From positions 1 to 64,000 of the forward strand of contig JAFSUD010000012.1 in the NCBI GenBank assembly GCA_017445405.1: a DNA stretch of 64,000 nt. Reading direction: 5' to 3'. Position 1 is the stretch's first letter. Every line of letters begins with the position of its first letter. Made by a program: the position numbers and the translations under genes. The notes beneath the pieces are model-generated. The model made no database searches, had not been told where the DNA came from, and saw only the letters and a program-made list of their open reading frames with translations. Positions 42,628-50,292 of this stretch are shown piece by piece. The stretch comes from Synergistaceae bacterium. GTDB taxonomy: Bacteria > Synergistota > Synergistia > Synergistales > Aminobacteriaceae.

Positions 42628-43593
42628 TTGTGCAGTGAAGTATTTAATGATTACGAAGACGAAGAACGGTTTGATTATGACGGGTTCTGGAAGGACTTGA
42701 TAGAAGTATTCTGGCGTGAGATGCTGCAGGCTGCTATACCAGACTTGTACGAGGCTGCAGACTTGAGCCAGGAGCCTGAATTTCTGAGCAAGGAATTACG
42801 CGACACAATATTTATTCCTGAGAACAGCGGACATAACCCGGCGCAGTTTATTGACGAGCTGCTGAATATTGCTCTGAAGGCTGGCGGAAGTGCGTGGGTA
42901 CTGCTTCACATTGAGATACAGGGGCAGGGAGGCAGTGATATATCTGCGAGGATGTTTAATTATTTCTGCCTGATAGCGTCGCATTATAAGCGTTACCCTG
43001 CTGGTCTTGTGATTCTGACTGCTCCCCGGCCTTCAAGGGAGACACCGGGGGAATTTGAAGTTTCGCAGTACGGCACATCAGTAATCTACAGGTATAACGT
43101 AATTGACCTATGGAGCTTGAGGGATGATGAGCTTCTGGAGGGCAATAACCCGTTCAAGTTTATTATGTATGCTGCCCGTAAAGCGTTATCAAGCCGCAAG
43201 AATGAGATGCAGAAATTTGTGTATCTCAAGGAGTTGAGGAAACTGCTTCAGTTCGGAGGCTGGGGCAAGGAAGAGTCGAGGGTGCTTCTGCTGTTCATTG
43301 AACGGATAATGAATCTGAGGAGCAAGACACTTCGGGTCGAGTATGATGAATTTGTTGCAGACACGGAAGGAGGAAAGAGGATGCCGTATGAATCGTGGAT
43401 AGAGAAGTCCTTTCACGACAAGGGATTAGCTGAAGGCATAGCAGAGGGCCGGGCTGAAGGCAAAGCTGAAGAACGTAAAAATCTGCTCGAGGCAGCGAAA
43501 CGTTTTGTTGCTGATGGTATATCCCTGAGTAAGGTAGCTGAAATTATGCGTCTAACACCAGCAGAGATAGCCTCACTGTCGGTCGGACTCTGA
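42628..43593 (+). CDS. Rpn-family (PD-(D/E)XK) nuclease, full-length toxin-like form
   Basis: A 321-residue protein of the Rpn family (recombination-promoting nuclease / putative transposase). The nuclease core lies in residues ~5-120: FWKDLIEVFWREML and, after ELRDTIF, WVLLHIEIQGQGG, the strand with the Glu-x-Gln catalytic pattern. Residues ~250-321 form the C-terminal helical segment with EGIAEGRAEGKAEERKNLL and a small helix-turn-helix-like end (LSKVAEIMRLTPAEIASL). Start is TTG 42628, 8 bases after GGAGG; a nearby ATG is out of frame. In E. coli the C-terminal part is also made separately from an internal start as an inhibitor; the same layout is visible here. Confidence 0.85.
   Translation: MCSEVFNDYEDEERFDYDGFWKDLIEVFWREMLQAAIPDLYEAADLSQEPEFLSKELRDTIFIPENSGHNPAQFIDELLNIALKAGGSAWVLLHIEIQGQGGSDISARMFNYFCLIASHYKRYPAGLVILTAPRPSRETPGEFEVSQYGTSVIYRYNVIDLWSLRDDELLEGNNPFKFIMYAARKALSSRKNEMQKFVYLKELRKLLQFGGWGKEESRVLLLFIERIMNLRSKTLRVEYDEFVADTEGGKRMPYESWIEKSFHDKGLAEGIAEGRAEGKAEERKNLLEAAKRFVADGISLSKVAEIMRLTPAEIASLSVGL
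43367..43373 (+). promoter_or_regulatory. internal ribosome-binding site within the rpn gene
   Basis: AAGGAGG (43367-43373) is 7 bases ahead of the in-frame ATG 43381, ideal spacing for a second translation start inside the nuclease gene. The same MPYESW start recurs in each downstream mini-gene. Confidence 0.8.
43381..43593 (+). CDS. intragenic C-terminal product of the Rpn gene (RpnS-like)
   Basis: In-frame internal gene of 70 residues starting MPYESWIEKSF, with its own strong ribosome-binding site. It comprises only the charged coiled-coil (GLAEGIAEGRAEGKAEERK) and the terminal SLSKVAEIMRLTPAEIA segment, without the nuclease core. By analogy with E. coli RpnS proteins, which come from internal starts and neutralise the full-length nuclease, it is probably an antitoxin. 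The call is inferred from architecture; expression is not proven. Confidence 0.65.
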   Translation: MPYESWIEKSFHDKGLAEGIAEGRAEGKAEERKNLLEAAKRFVADGISLSKVAEIMRLTPAEIASLSVGL

Positions 43594-43623
43594 GGCTTGC
43601 TGTGAGATACAGGAGGATGAATA

Positions 43624-43836
43624 ATGCCGTATGAGTCATGGATAGAGAGATCATTTCACGACAAGGGATTAGCTGAAGGCATAGCAGAGGGCCGGGCTGA
43701 AGGCAAAGCTGAAGAACGTAAAAATCTGCTCGAGGCAGCGAAACGCCTTTTAGCTGAGAATATGTCCCTAAGCAAGGTAGCTGAAATTATGCGGCTAACA
43801 CCAGCAGAGGTAGCCTCACTGTCAGCCGGACTCTGA
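43624..43836 (+). CDS. free-standing Rpn C-terminal mini-gene, copy 1
   Basis: A 70-residue tandem copy of the Rpn C-terminal product, starting MPYESWIERSFHDKG and identical in length. It differs mainly in RLLAENMS where the parent has RFVADGIS. AGGAGG lies 6 bases ahead of the ATG, within a 30-base spacer (43594-43623) repeated before every copy. An intact frame and ribosome-binding site argue for selection to stay translated. Confidence 0.75.
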   Translation: MPYESWIERSFHDKGLAEGIAEGRAEGKAEERKNLLEAAKRLLAENMSLSKVAEIMRLTPAEVASLSAGL

Positions 43837-43866
43837 GGCTTGCTGTGAGATACAGGAGGATGAACA

Positions 43867-44067
43867 ATGCCGTATGAATCGTGGATAGAGAGATCATTTC
43901 ACGACAGAGGTCTAACAGAAGGTCGCGAGGAAGGTCGCGCAGAGGAACGCAAGAACCTGCTCGAGTCAGCGAAACGTTTTGTTGCTGATGGTATATCCCT
44001 AAGCAAGGTAGCTGAAATTATGCGGCTAACACCAGCAGAGGTAGCCTCACTGTCGGCCGGACTCTGA
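43867..44067 (+). CDS. free-standing Rpn C-terminal mini-gene, copy 2
   Basis: A 66-residue copy with a shortened coiled-coil (GLTEGREEGRAEERK, one EGxA unit fewer) and the parent-type RFVADGIS, so it mixes features of the parent and copy 1. The end LTPAEVASLSAGL matches copy 1. The spacer and AGGAGG before it are nearly identical to those of copy 1. Confidence 0.75.
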   Translation: MPYESWIERSFHDRGLTEGREEGRAEERKNLLESAKRFVADGISLSKVAEIMRLTPAEVASLSAGL

Positions 44068-44097
44068 GGCTTGCTGTGAGATACAGGAGGATGAACA

Positions 44098-44277
44098 ATG
44101 CCGTATGAATCGTGGATAGAGAAGTCCTTTCGAGAAAAAGGTCGTGCAGATGAACGTAGAAACTTGCTCGAGGCAGCGAAACGCCTTTTAGCTGAGAATA
44201 TATCCCTAAGCAAAGTAGCTGAATTTATGCAGCTCACGCCTGAAGAAGTACAGCTCATAACTGCCGCGCAGAACTAA
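44098..44277 (+). CDS. free-standing Rpn C-terminal mini-gene, copy 3 (most diverged)
   Basis: A 59-residue copy: MPYESWIEKSFREKGRADERRNL has a much shorter coil, the middle RLLAENIS is as in copy 1, and the end is new (LTPEEVQLITAAQN in place of LTPAEVASLSAGL). The start has the same AGGAGG spacer. It is the last unit and is followed by a terminator, so the divergent end may be the original 3' end of the ancestral gene. Confidence 0.75.
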   Translation: MPYESWIEKSFREKGRADERRNLLEAAKRLLAENISLSKVAEFMQLTPEEVQLITAAQN

Positions 44278-44287
44278 GGCACAGAAA

Positions 44288-44325
44288 GAGGGAGGCCGTA
44301 ATTCTTCACCTCCCTCACTGTTTCA
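44288..44325 (+). terminator. terminator after the Rpn array (bidirectional)
   Basis: GAGGGAGG (44288-44295) pairs perfectly with CCTCCCTC (44309-44316). U-tracts on both sides are weak (TGTTTCATT on plus, CTTTCTGTG on minus). It separates the array from the convergent sugar transferase. Confidence 0.7.
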
Positions 44326-45582
44326 TTAATATGCCCCTGTTCCCCTGAAGACCTCCCGGACCGTCCGAAGCATAATCATAATATCAAGCCACACAGACCA
44401 ATTATGTATGTAGTACAGGTCATAATCTATCCTGCGGTTGTAATCATCAACATCATTGCGTCCGCTGACCTGCCAAAATCCAGTCATGCCCGGCTTCACA
44501 TGGAAAATCTGCCTCGCTGTCCTGTAGCCGTAATAAAGCTCTATTTCACGCTGAACTATTGGACGAGGCCCTACTAGACTCATTTCTCCCTTGAGTACGT
44601 TGAATATCTGCGGAAGTTCATCCATGCTAGTGCGCCTCAACACCTGCCCTATCTCCGTAATTCTCGGGTCATTCTTGAACTTGAAGGCCTCCTCAAACTC
44701 TGCCCGCAGTTTCTCGTCCTTCAGCATCTCCTTCAGTATCTCCTCTGCATTCGGCACCATAGTTCTGAACTTGTACAGCCAAAACTCTTTAAGTTCTCTG
44801 CCTATTCTCTTATGCCTGAAAAATATTCTCCCTCCGTCTTCACGCTTTATCTTCCACGCTGAATAAATCATCAATGGCGACGCGAGAACCAGAGCTGCTA
44901 ATCCTCCTGCGTAATCAACTACCGACTTCACGAACCTGTTCACTGGATTCAGGAGTCCCTGCGAGGCTGAGATGATGGGCATTCCGTCAATGTTGCTCAC
45001 TGTTGCCGACATCGTCGTAAGCATGTACATATCAGGAATGTATAACACTCTATCTACATAGTCCTCTACGACGTTGAGAGTCCCCGCAAGAGTCTTCCGT
45101 GAGGCTGTAGGTATAGCGATAACTGCCTCGTCTGCATGAAGCTCTCTCTGTACACTCTCGAAGTCCGCGAGCCGTCCAAGCACCGGGATACCTGCAATGA
45201 GTTTTCCCTGTTTTCCGCCGTCATCATCAAGGAAGCCCACGACCTTACGCGCAATGAACGGCGAAGATATTATGCTCTGAGCGAAGAGTTCTCCTGCACT
45301 GCCTGCACCGAGAATGATTACTGACTTGTGGAGCACTCCCAGCGCAAAAAGCACGCTTCTGAAGAAATATCGTGCAGTCAGGTCAACAGCCAAGAACGAC
45401 CCGAGACACGCAATCATGAAGACGAAGGGCAGATTAACTTTGCTGGTGTAGATGAATAATGCACTGACGAGAAGAATCATGAGGCCTGAACGCAAGATAG
45501 CCTTTGTCTCTTCCCAGAATGTCCAGTTGCGGAAGCCGTATAATGACCCGAACAGGAAGAACACCGACATTGTACCTATCAA
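44326..45582 (-). CDS. WbaP-type priming sugar transferase, 5' end out of frame at a 7-bp repeat
   Basis: At least 418 residues from TTG 45582: membrane helices, a Rossmann-like domain (VIILGAGSAGELFAQSI, VVGFLDDDGGKQG), then the bacterial sugar transferase domain with FRHKRIGRELKEFWLYKFRT, DELPQIFNVLKGEMSLVGPRP and PGMTGFWQVSGRNDVDD. The frame is open further to a TAA at 45750, and the extra residues (SPKFRKTLRFILAVLQAILD) match the N terminus of the paralogue at 38.1-39.3 kb, but contain no ATG, GTG or TTG. Starts in GTGs at 45766 and 45778 are out of register by exactly one 7-bp repeat unit, so the full-length protein is probably switched off in this sequence. Confidence 0.85.
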   Translation of the reverse strand: MIGTMSVFFLFGSLYGFRNWTFWEETKAILRSGLMILLVSALFIYTSKVNLPFVFMIACLGSFLAVDLTARYFFRSVLFALGVLHKSVIILGAGSAGELFAQSIISSPFIARKVVGFLDDDGGKQGKLIAGIPVLGRLADFESVQRELHADEAVIAIPTASRKTLAGTLNVVEDYVDRVLYIPDMYMLTTMSATVSNIDGMPIISASQGLLNPVNRFVKSVVDYAGGLAALVLASPLMIYSAWKIKREDGGRIFFRHKRIGRELKEFWLYKFRTMVPNAEEILKEMLKDEKLRAEFEEAFKFKNDPRITEIGQVLRRTSMDELPQIFNVLKGEMSLVGPRPIVQREIELYYGYRTARQIFHVKPGMTGFWQVSGRNDVDDYNRRIDYDLYYIHNWSVWLDIMIMLRTVREVFRGTGAY

Positions 45583-45720
45583 GAATGCGCGTACCTCAAA
45601 GGTCAGAGAGACGGGAAGGAGTGTGAAGCATATGTTATAGATGATTAGGTCTAGTATTGCCTGAAGGACTGCCAGAATAAATCTTAATGTTTTACGGAAT
45701 TTCGGAGATAAGAATAGCCC

Positions 45721-45744
45721 TGATGCCTGATGCCTGATGCCTGA
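45721..45744 (-). repeat. TGATGCC heptamer repeat (3 units) at the 5' end of the sugar transferase
   Basis: TGATGCC is repeated at 45721, 45728 and 45735, followed by TGA (45742-45744). It sits between possible GTG starts (45766, 45778) and the conserved N-terminal coding region. Losing one unit or gaining two would bring the two into one frame. Confidence 0.85.
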
Positions 45745-45746
45745 AT

Positions 45747-45775
45747 ATTATAGCCGCGTTTTGCACTTTTGTCTT
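45747..45775 (-). promoter_or_regulatory. promoter candidate of the sugar transferase
   Basis: On the minus strand AAGACA (45775-45770) and TATAAT (45752-45747) are 17 bp apart, which would start transcription in the heptamer repeat. A second TATAAT at 45808-45803 would start upstream and include both GTGs. I cannot tell which is used. Confidence 0.4.
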
Positions 45776-45804
45776 CACTCTTTCTGCTGATATTTTCTCA
45801 TGAT

Positions 45805-45840
45805 TATAACAAATACCCTCCCGATTCTGAGTCAGGAGGG
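45805..45840 (-). terminator. terminator after ptb
   Basis: On the minus strand CCCTCC (45840-45835) pairs with GGAGGG (45821-45816), followed by TATTTGTTATAAT. The tail overlaps a -10 for the sugar transferase. Confidence 0.55.
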
Positions 45841-45868
45841 ATGATGTGATTTCAGTCTTGCAGATAAC

Positions 45869-46804
45869 TTACTTGCTCTGATGATGTGCAAGCATTACAG
45901 CACCGGCGATTGAGAGCAATTTTGCGCGCGGTGAGTCTGCACGGCTGGTGAGGACTACGGGAGCTGCAGCACCGATGATGAGTCCTGCTGTCTCGCTGCC
46001 CTTTGCGAAGAAGCTGATTGACTTTGCGAGAGCATTTCCGACCTCGATCTGCGGAACAAACAGTACGTCAGCATGTCCGGCTACAGGGGACTTGATGTGC
46101 TTGATGCGTGCTGCTTCCTCGTCGATTGCGTTATCGAGAGCGAGCGGGCCGTCTACTACGCAGTTCTTGATCTGTCCGCGTGCGTTCATCTGGACGAGAG
46201 CTGTAGCGTCGAGAGTGCAGGGCATGTCAGGATTGACCATCTCGACGGCTGCGAGGCATGCGACCTTCGGGCACTCAACACCGAGCGAGCGGGCGAAGTT
46301 GACTGTGTTCTGCACGATGTCAGCCTTCATCTTGAGGTCAGGGTACATGTTGAATGCGCCGTCAGCAATGAAGAGTACGCGGTCATAGCCCGGGACTGAG
46401 TGGAAATAGCAGTGGGAAATGGCACGCTTGCCGACTCGGAGTCCGACTTCCTTGTTGAGCATTCCGCGCAGGAAGTTATCAGTGTGGAGCTGGCCCTTCA
46501 TGTAGATGTCTGCACGCTTCGACGAGACTTCAGTTACTGCGACGATTCCGCAGGCTGCTTCGTTGGTCTCGGGAATGATGTGGTAGCTGGACTCGCTGGC
46601 TCCTGCTTCGGCTATGCAGGCCTTGACCTTCTCGGGATTGCCGACGAGAGTTGCCTCTACGAGTCCCATTTTGCGGGCTTCCTCGATTGCGGAGATGAGT
46701 CCTGCGTCCTCAGCCATAGCTACGGAAATGCGCTTGCGTCCTTTCTCTGCACAGAGCTTAGTAGCTTCCTCGATTAACTGCGACAATGAGCGAATCTGTT
46801 CCAT
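45869..46804 (-). CDS. ptb: phosphate butyryltransferase / phosphate acyltransferase
   Basis: A 311-residue enzyme of the phosphate acetyl/butyryltransferase family that swaps CoA for phosphate on short-chain acyl-CoA, giving acyl-phosphate for ATP formation by a kinase (not in the window). Visible: SVAMAEDAGLISAIEEARK near the N terminus, YMKGQLHTDNFLRGML, VPGYDRVLFIADGAFNMYP, VNPDMPCTLDATALVQM and GLIIGAAAPVVLTSRAD at the C terminus. Length fits Ptb rather than the longer Pta. It fits fermentation of amino acids to short-chain fatty acids. AGGAGG lies ahead of the ATG; a 60-bp repeat array lies upstream. Confidence 0.88.
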   Translation of the reverse strand: MEQIRSLSQLIEEATKLCAEKGRKRISVAMAEDAGLISAIEEARKMGLVEATLVGNPEKVKACIAEAGASESSYHIIPETNEAACGIVAVTEVSSKRADIYMKGQLHTDNFLRGMLNKEVGLRVGKRAISHCYFHSVPGYDRVLFIADGAFNMYPDLKMKADIVQNTVNFARSLGVECPKVACLAAVEMVNPDMPCTLDATALVQMNARGQIKNCVVDGPLALDNAIDEEAARIKHIKSPVAGHADVLFVPQIEVGNALAKSISFFAKGSETAGLIIGAAAPVVLTSRADSPRAKLLSIAGAVMLAHHQSK

Positions 46805-46880
46805 GAAACAATTTACCTCCTGATAAAGATTTATGTATCTTGCGACTTCAGGGCAGACGTTTTACCCCGAAGGTGTTGCC

Positions 46881-47112
46881 GAATGTAATGCGATTGCGGG
46901 ATGTGATGTGCGCTTCAGAGAGCGACTCCCGCTGCCTTGCGTAATGTGATGCTTTCACGGGATGTGTATGCGCTTCGGAGAGCGACTCCCGCTGCCTTGC
47001 GTAATGTGATGCTTTCACGTGGTGCGTGCACTTCGGAGAGCGACTCCCACTGCCCTGCGTAATGTGATGCTTTCACGGGATGTGAAGTGCGCTTCAGAGA
47101 CAGCGACTCCTC
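46881..47112 (-). repeat. about four tandem copies of a ~60-bp repeat between the aminotransferase and ptb
   Basis: AGCGACTCC occurs at 46921, 46981, 47039 and 47102 (periods 60, 58, 63). Each unit has GCGCTTCAGAGAGCGACTCC, CTGCCTTGCGTAATGTGATG and CTTTCACGGGATGTG. It lies between two minus-strand genes in the 389-base gap 46805-47193, which otherwise holds the ptb leader and a GCCC run (47161-47178). No terminator-like tail is seen. Confidence 0.88.
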
Positions 47113-47193
47113 CCACACTATGACGGTGATGTCCGCTCGATATATCGTCGCGTCCATCAGACCCGCCCGCCCGCCCGCAAAAAACAAAGCAGG

Positions 47194-48018
47194 TTACTCT
47201 AACCATTTCTCCATATACTTAACGTACAGCTCGGAGAGTCTCTGCGTAATCTTTCCCGGCTTGCCGTCTCCGATAGTTATTCCGCCTATCTTCACTGCCG
47301 GCACAATTAACTTCATACTCCCTGTGATGAACGCTTCAGACGCTCCCGAAAGCTCCGACCAAAGAGGACATCTCTCCTCAACAATATAGCCTTCCTGTTT
47401 CGCAAGCTCGATAGTCGCTCCTCGTGTCGTGCCTTTGAGTACACGGCTCAGAGGAGCTGTAATGATTCTGCCGTCCACGACAAGGAAGAAGTTGCTGTGT
47501 CCGCACTCGGTTATCTCGCCGTTCGGGCAGTAAAGTATATCGTATGCGTACTTGGGCATCTTGTAGGTTGCACGGTAATTCACGCTCTTCACTTCGGGAT
47601 TGTCGCGTCCGAATGACACAGGCTCGAGAATTACTCCGCGCTTCTTCACGTCTTCAGGGATTAAGCCTACATCATCAAATATCACGAAAAATCTCGGCTC
47701 GGGGAAGCATCCCTTCTCTGCGTCAAAATCATCTCCGCCGGTCAGGAACGTGCGTATCCTCACATCACGACCGACCTTCGCAATGCCTTCACGCACTACG
47801 TTCTTCATGAACTCCACATCAGGAATATTCGCTATTTCCGAACTCTTTGCACTCGCTATAAACCTGTTCATGTGAGGAGTGAGCATCAAGGGCTTGCCGT
47901 TAAACGACGCAAACGCCTCAAACACTCCTACACCGCGCTGAATAATCAGGTCTGACATTGGGAGCACTGCTTCTTCGGGCTTAACAAATTTTCCGTCAAC
48001 GTAACATAACAACATCAT
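47194..48018 (-). CDS. class IV aminotransferase (IlvE / D-amino-acid aminotransferase-like)
   Basis: A 274-residue PLP enzyme of fold type IV. The N terminus reads VDGKFVKPEEAVLPMSDLIIQRGVGVFEAF, a family start; Lys in VKSVNYRATYK (about residue 147) is the likely PLP lysine; ITECGHSNFF and LKGTTRGATIELA contain the conserved Glu and phosphate-binding loop. It could serve branched-chain amino acids, D-amino acids or aminodeoxychorismate; sequence alone does not decide. It starts 4 bases after the LptD-like gene stop and so may share that transcript. Confidence 0.88.
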   Translation of the reverse strand: MMLLCYVDGKFVKPEEAVLPMSDLIIQRGVGVFEAFASFNGKPLMLTPHMNRFIASAKSSEIANIPDVEFMKNVVREGIAKVGRDVRIRTFLTGGDDFDAEKGCFPEPRFFVIFDDVGLIPEDVKKRGVILEPVSFGRDNPEVKSVNYRATYKMPKYAYDILYCPNGEITECGHSNFFLVVDGRIITAPLSRVLKGTTRGATIELAKQEGYIVEERCPLWSELSGASEAFITGSMKLIVPAVKIGGITIGDGKPGKITQRLSELYVKYMEKWLE

Positions 48019-48022
48019 CTTG

Positions 48023-49753
48023 CTAGAATAACCTCGCTTCTTTCTCGTCTTCAGGTACTTCTCTCGGCCTCACGAACGGGTCAACATCTAACCGCTGACC
48101 GAACGATGCGGGCCTGTCAGGAAATGCCAGTATGTACAGCGACAAACCTATTTCGTCATCACTGCCTGATGTCCTGTCGTCCTTGTAATGCAAGTCCCAC
48201 AGCATACAATCAGTCTGCCACTGAAGACTATAAATTATCTCGTCTACCATGTCTTTATCGAGATCATAGCTTCCGCGCGCTGCAGCATATATTTCACGCC
48301 CTACAGGAAACCTCACCTTCTGATGAATCCTCTCGCGTTTACGGTATTGATCCCAATGCATGGGACTGCTGCCCCAGACATATTGACGTTCATAACCTGT
48401 TCCTAGTTCGAATACGCCTATTTTATAACGTAAACCTGTAAAACTCCTCAGCATTTCATGGTCAGAATCATCGCGGTCATAGAACCAAACTACACCCTGA
48501 CTGTCAACAAACAGCTCTATAGCTCCCTTGTCGTCCAGCGGATGCTCTAAATAGTTCCTGAAGCCCATTCCGTAACGCGAGGTAACTTCTCCTTCCGCGC
48601 TTCCGTGAAGAGTCTCCTTGAAGCTGCCGTATGATGCATAAAGCCTCATCCATGAATACGCTGAACTCTTGAACCACGGAGCATACACGACAAGTTCCGG
48701 CCTTCTGTCTAAGCGTCCCTTGAACTCGTTTTCGCTGTCCTTCTGGTCAGAAATGTACTCATTGCGGCTCCAGTTTATACGTGCCTCCCAGCCCTTGTGG
48801 GAATACATCAATGACGCGTAAGGCCTCCAGACTCTCTCGTCCCACTCGTCGTCCCATGAGTGCTCGACTCCGGCCAAGATGGAGAAATCCTCGTTAAGTT
48901 CCTGTTCAACCTCGAGCATGAACTCAAACTCTGCTTTCTCGGAATATATCAGGCCTATTGATGCTGCGCCTGTCTCCCAGCCTATTGTTCCGGTTACTCC
49001 TGCACCGATGCCTTTAGTGTCGCTGCGCTGAAAGTAGGGCAGGAATGAGTACTGCACTGCTCTGCGCTTGAGCTGGACTACATAATCCATAGGAGACGTG
49101 AAAAGGTATGTGTTGCCGAGATAGACCCGGGGCTTCTTGGCCGTGATCGTCCTTCCGGGAATGAACGTTATAGTTTTCGACTCGAGCCTGTAGTGAGGGT
49201 GATCCAGTGCACAAGTAGTGAGTACAACGTCGCGCCACTGCAGCATGTAGTCTTCGGGAGTGCCCTTGACGAGTCCTCTTGACTGTGCAAGCTCCCACGG
49301 CATAACGTCTATTTCGCTGCCGTAGACGTAAAGCACTGCGCCTTCTCCTACAGCGAGACGGGTAATAGCTCCGGAGAGTATGCCCTCTCTGCTGTTGAGG
49401 TCGTACTCGAGCTGGTCGCCTCTGATTGACCGTGTGCCGTTCGTGAGGACTATCTGGCTTCCGGGCAGGGGCATAGCCTGTACTTTCTGAGTCTCTGCGT
49501 CATACTCTATGCGTTCTGCCATTATGGTAGTGTCCTGATATGTCAGGACTGCATTACCCTGAGCGTATGCGCGTCCAGTCTCATCGTTGAATGACACGCG
49601 GTCAGCATTCAGAGTAACATTATCAGGAACAGCCTGCTCCGAAGGTGTATCATAATTATCTGTGTAATAATCCTCAAAATCTGCGGCATTAATACTCACA
49701 GCACACAGAAAAATCATGCTAATTACTATCAACGTTTTAGTGGTTTTACCCAT
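48023..49753 (-). CDS. LptD-like outer-membrane protein with LptA/OstA N-terminal domain
   Basis: A 576-residue exported protein: signal peptide (LIVISMIFLCAVSINA), an LptA/OstA-type beta-jellyroll (NVTLNADRVSFNDETGRAYAQGNAVL, about residues 45-140), then a C-terminal region of alternating strands with many Trp/Tyr residues, as in an outer-membrane barrel. It is shorter than proteobacterial LptD (~780) but matches the reduced LptD-like proteins of other diderms. It probably passes lipopolysaccharide to the outer leaflet. Start overlaps the LptC-like gene by 25 bases. The Cys pair of LptD disulfides appears reduced (TTCALDH, DCMLW). Confidence 0.75.
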   Translation of the reverse strand: MGKTTKTLIVISMIFLCAVSINAADFEDYYTDNYDTPSEQAVPDNVTLNADRVSFNDETGRAYAQGNAVLTYQDTTIMAERIEYDAETQKVQAMPLPGSQIVLTNGTRSIRGDQLEYDLNSREGILSGAITRLAVGEGAVLYVYGSEIDVMPWELAQSRGLVKGTPEDYMLQWRDVVLTTCALDHPHYRLESKTITFIPGRTITAKKPRVYLGNTYLFTSPMDYVVQLKRRAVQYSFLPYFQRSDTKGIGAGVTGTIGWETGAASIGLIYSEKAEFEFMLEVEQELNEDFSILAGVEHSWDDEWDERVWRPYASLMYSHKGWEARINWSRNEYISDQKDSENEFKGRLDRRPELVVYAPWFKSSAYSWMRLYASYGSFKETLHGSAEGEVTSRYGMGFRNYLEHPLDDKGAIELFVDSQGVVWFYDRDDSDHEMLRSFTGLRYKIGVFELGTGYERQYVWGSSPMHWDQYRKRERIHQKVRFPVGREIYAAARGSYDLDKDMVDEIIYSLQWQTDCMLWDLHYKDDRTSGSDDEIGLSLYILAFPDRPASFGQRLDVDPFVRPREVPEDEKEARLF

Positions 49754-50286
49754 TGAATTACGCCTCCCTTCTCTAATAATATCACGCCGCTTTTGTCTAT
49801 ACTTGCCTGCGGTGTCCTGACCCTCAGCTCATCATCATAGATAGTGAGTCCTTCAGGAAAGACGAGGGAGTCTCTGCCCTCCTGCCAGTCGAGACGAGTG
49901 CTCTCAAGATTCCACGTTCTGGAGTCGCTGTTGAGAGTCCCCAAGAGTCCGGTGATGCTCGCTGCCTTGATGTCGTGCGAGTAGATGCCTTCGCGCCCGA
50001 AGAAGTACCACTCGCCTTTGTCTCCGCTGAGATGCCGTCTCACGTCGAGGGAACGCAGGTGTACGGTGCTGCCTTCACGGTCAAGGTAGGGGAGTCTGAC
50101 GCGCCACATGTCGCCGGATATTTCGCGGGACATCTGGATGTTCTCCATGACGAGTCCGGGCATGTTTAGGAGACTCTCGCGGAGGAGGTCTACGTCGAGC
50201 TGCATATCGCGCATCGCGTAGCGGACGAGGACGACGAGTCCGAAGAAGAGGGCGGCCATGATGATTCGCGGACGGGAGAGCTTCAT
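49729..50286 (-). CDS. LptC-like inner-membrane LPS-export protein
   Basis: A 185-residue bitopic protein: a single N-terminal helix (IIMAALFFGLVVLVRYAM) and a periplasmic beta-rich domain typical of LptC (SGDMWRVRLPYLDREGSTVHL, ITGLLGTLNSDSRTWNLES, GLTIYDDELRVRTPQASID). It bridges the LptBFG transporter to LptA and LptD-type proteins. The 3' end overlaps the LptD-like gene by 25 bases; the ankyrin gene lies 6 bases downstream of its start region on the same strand. No lptB, lptF or lptG is in the window. Confidence 0.75.
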   Translation of the reverse strand: MKLSRPRIIMAALFFGLVVLVRYAMRDMQLDVDLLRESLLNMPGLVMENIQMSREISGDMWRVRLPYLDREGSTVHLRSLDVRRHLSGDKGEWYFFGREGIYSHDIKAASITGLLGTLNSDSRTWNLESTRLDWQEGRDSLVFPEGLTIYDDELRVRTPQASIDKSGVILLEKGGVIQWVKPLKR

Positions 50287-50292
50287 AACGAG

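Larger units (their letters stand above)
43381..44277 (+). repeat. tandem array of four Rpn C-terminal units
   Basis: Starts of the MPYESW units are at 43381, 43624, 43867 and 44098, giving periods of 243, 243 and 231 bp. Repeats include the spacer GGCTTGCTGTGAGATACAGG. Mosaic exchange of internal variants (RFVADG versus RLLAEN) indicates recombination among units. Confidence 0.92.
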
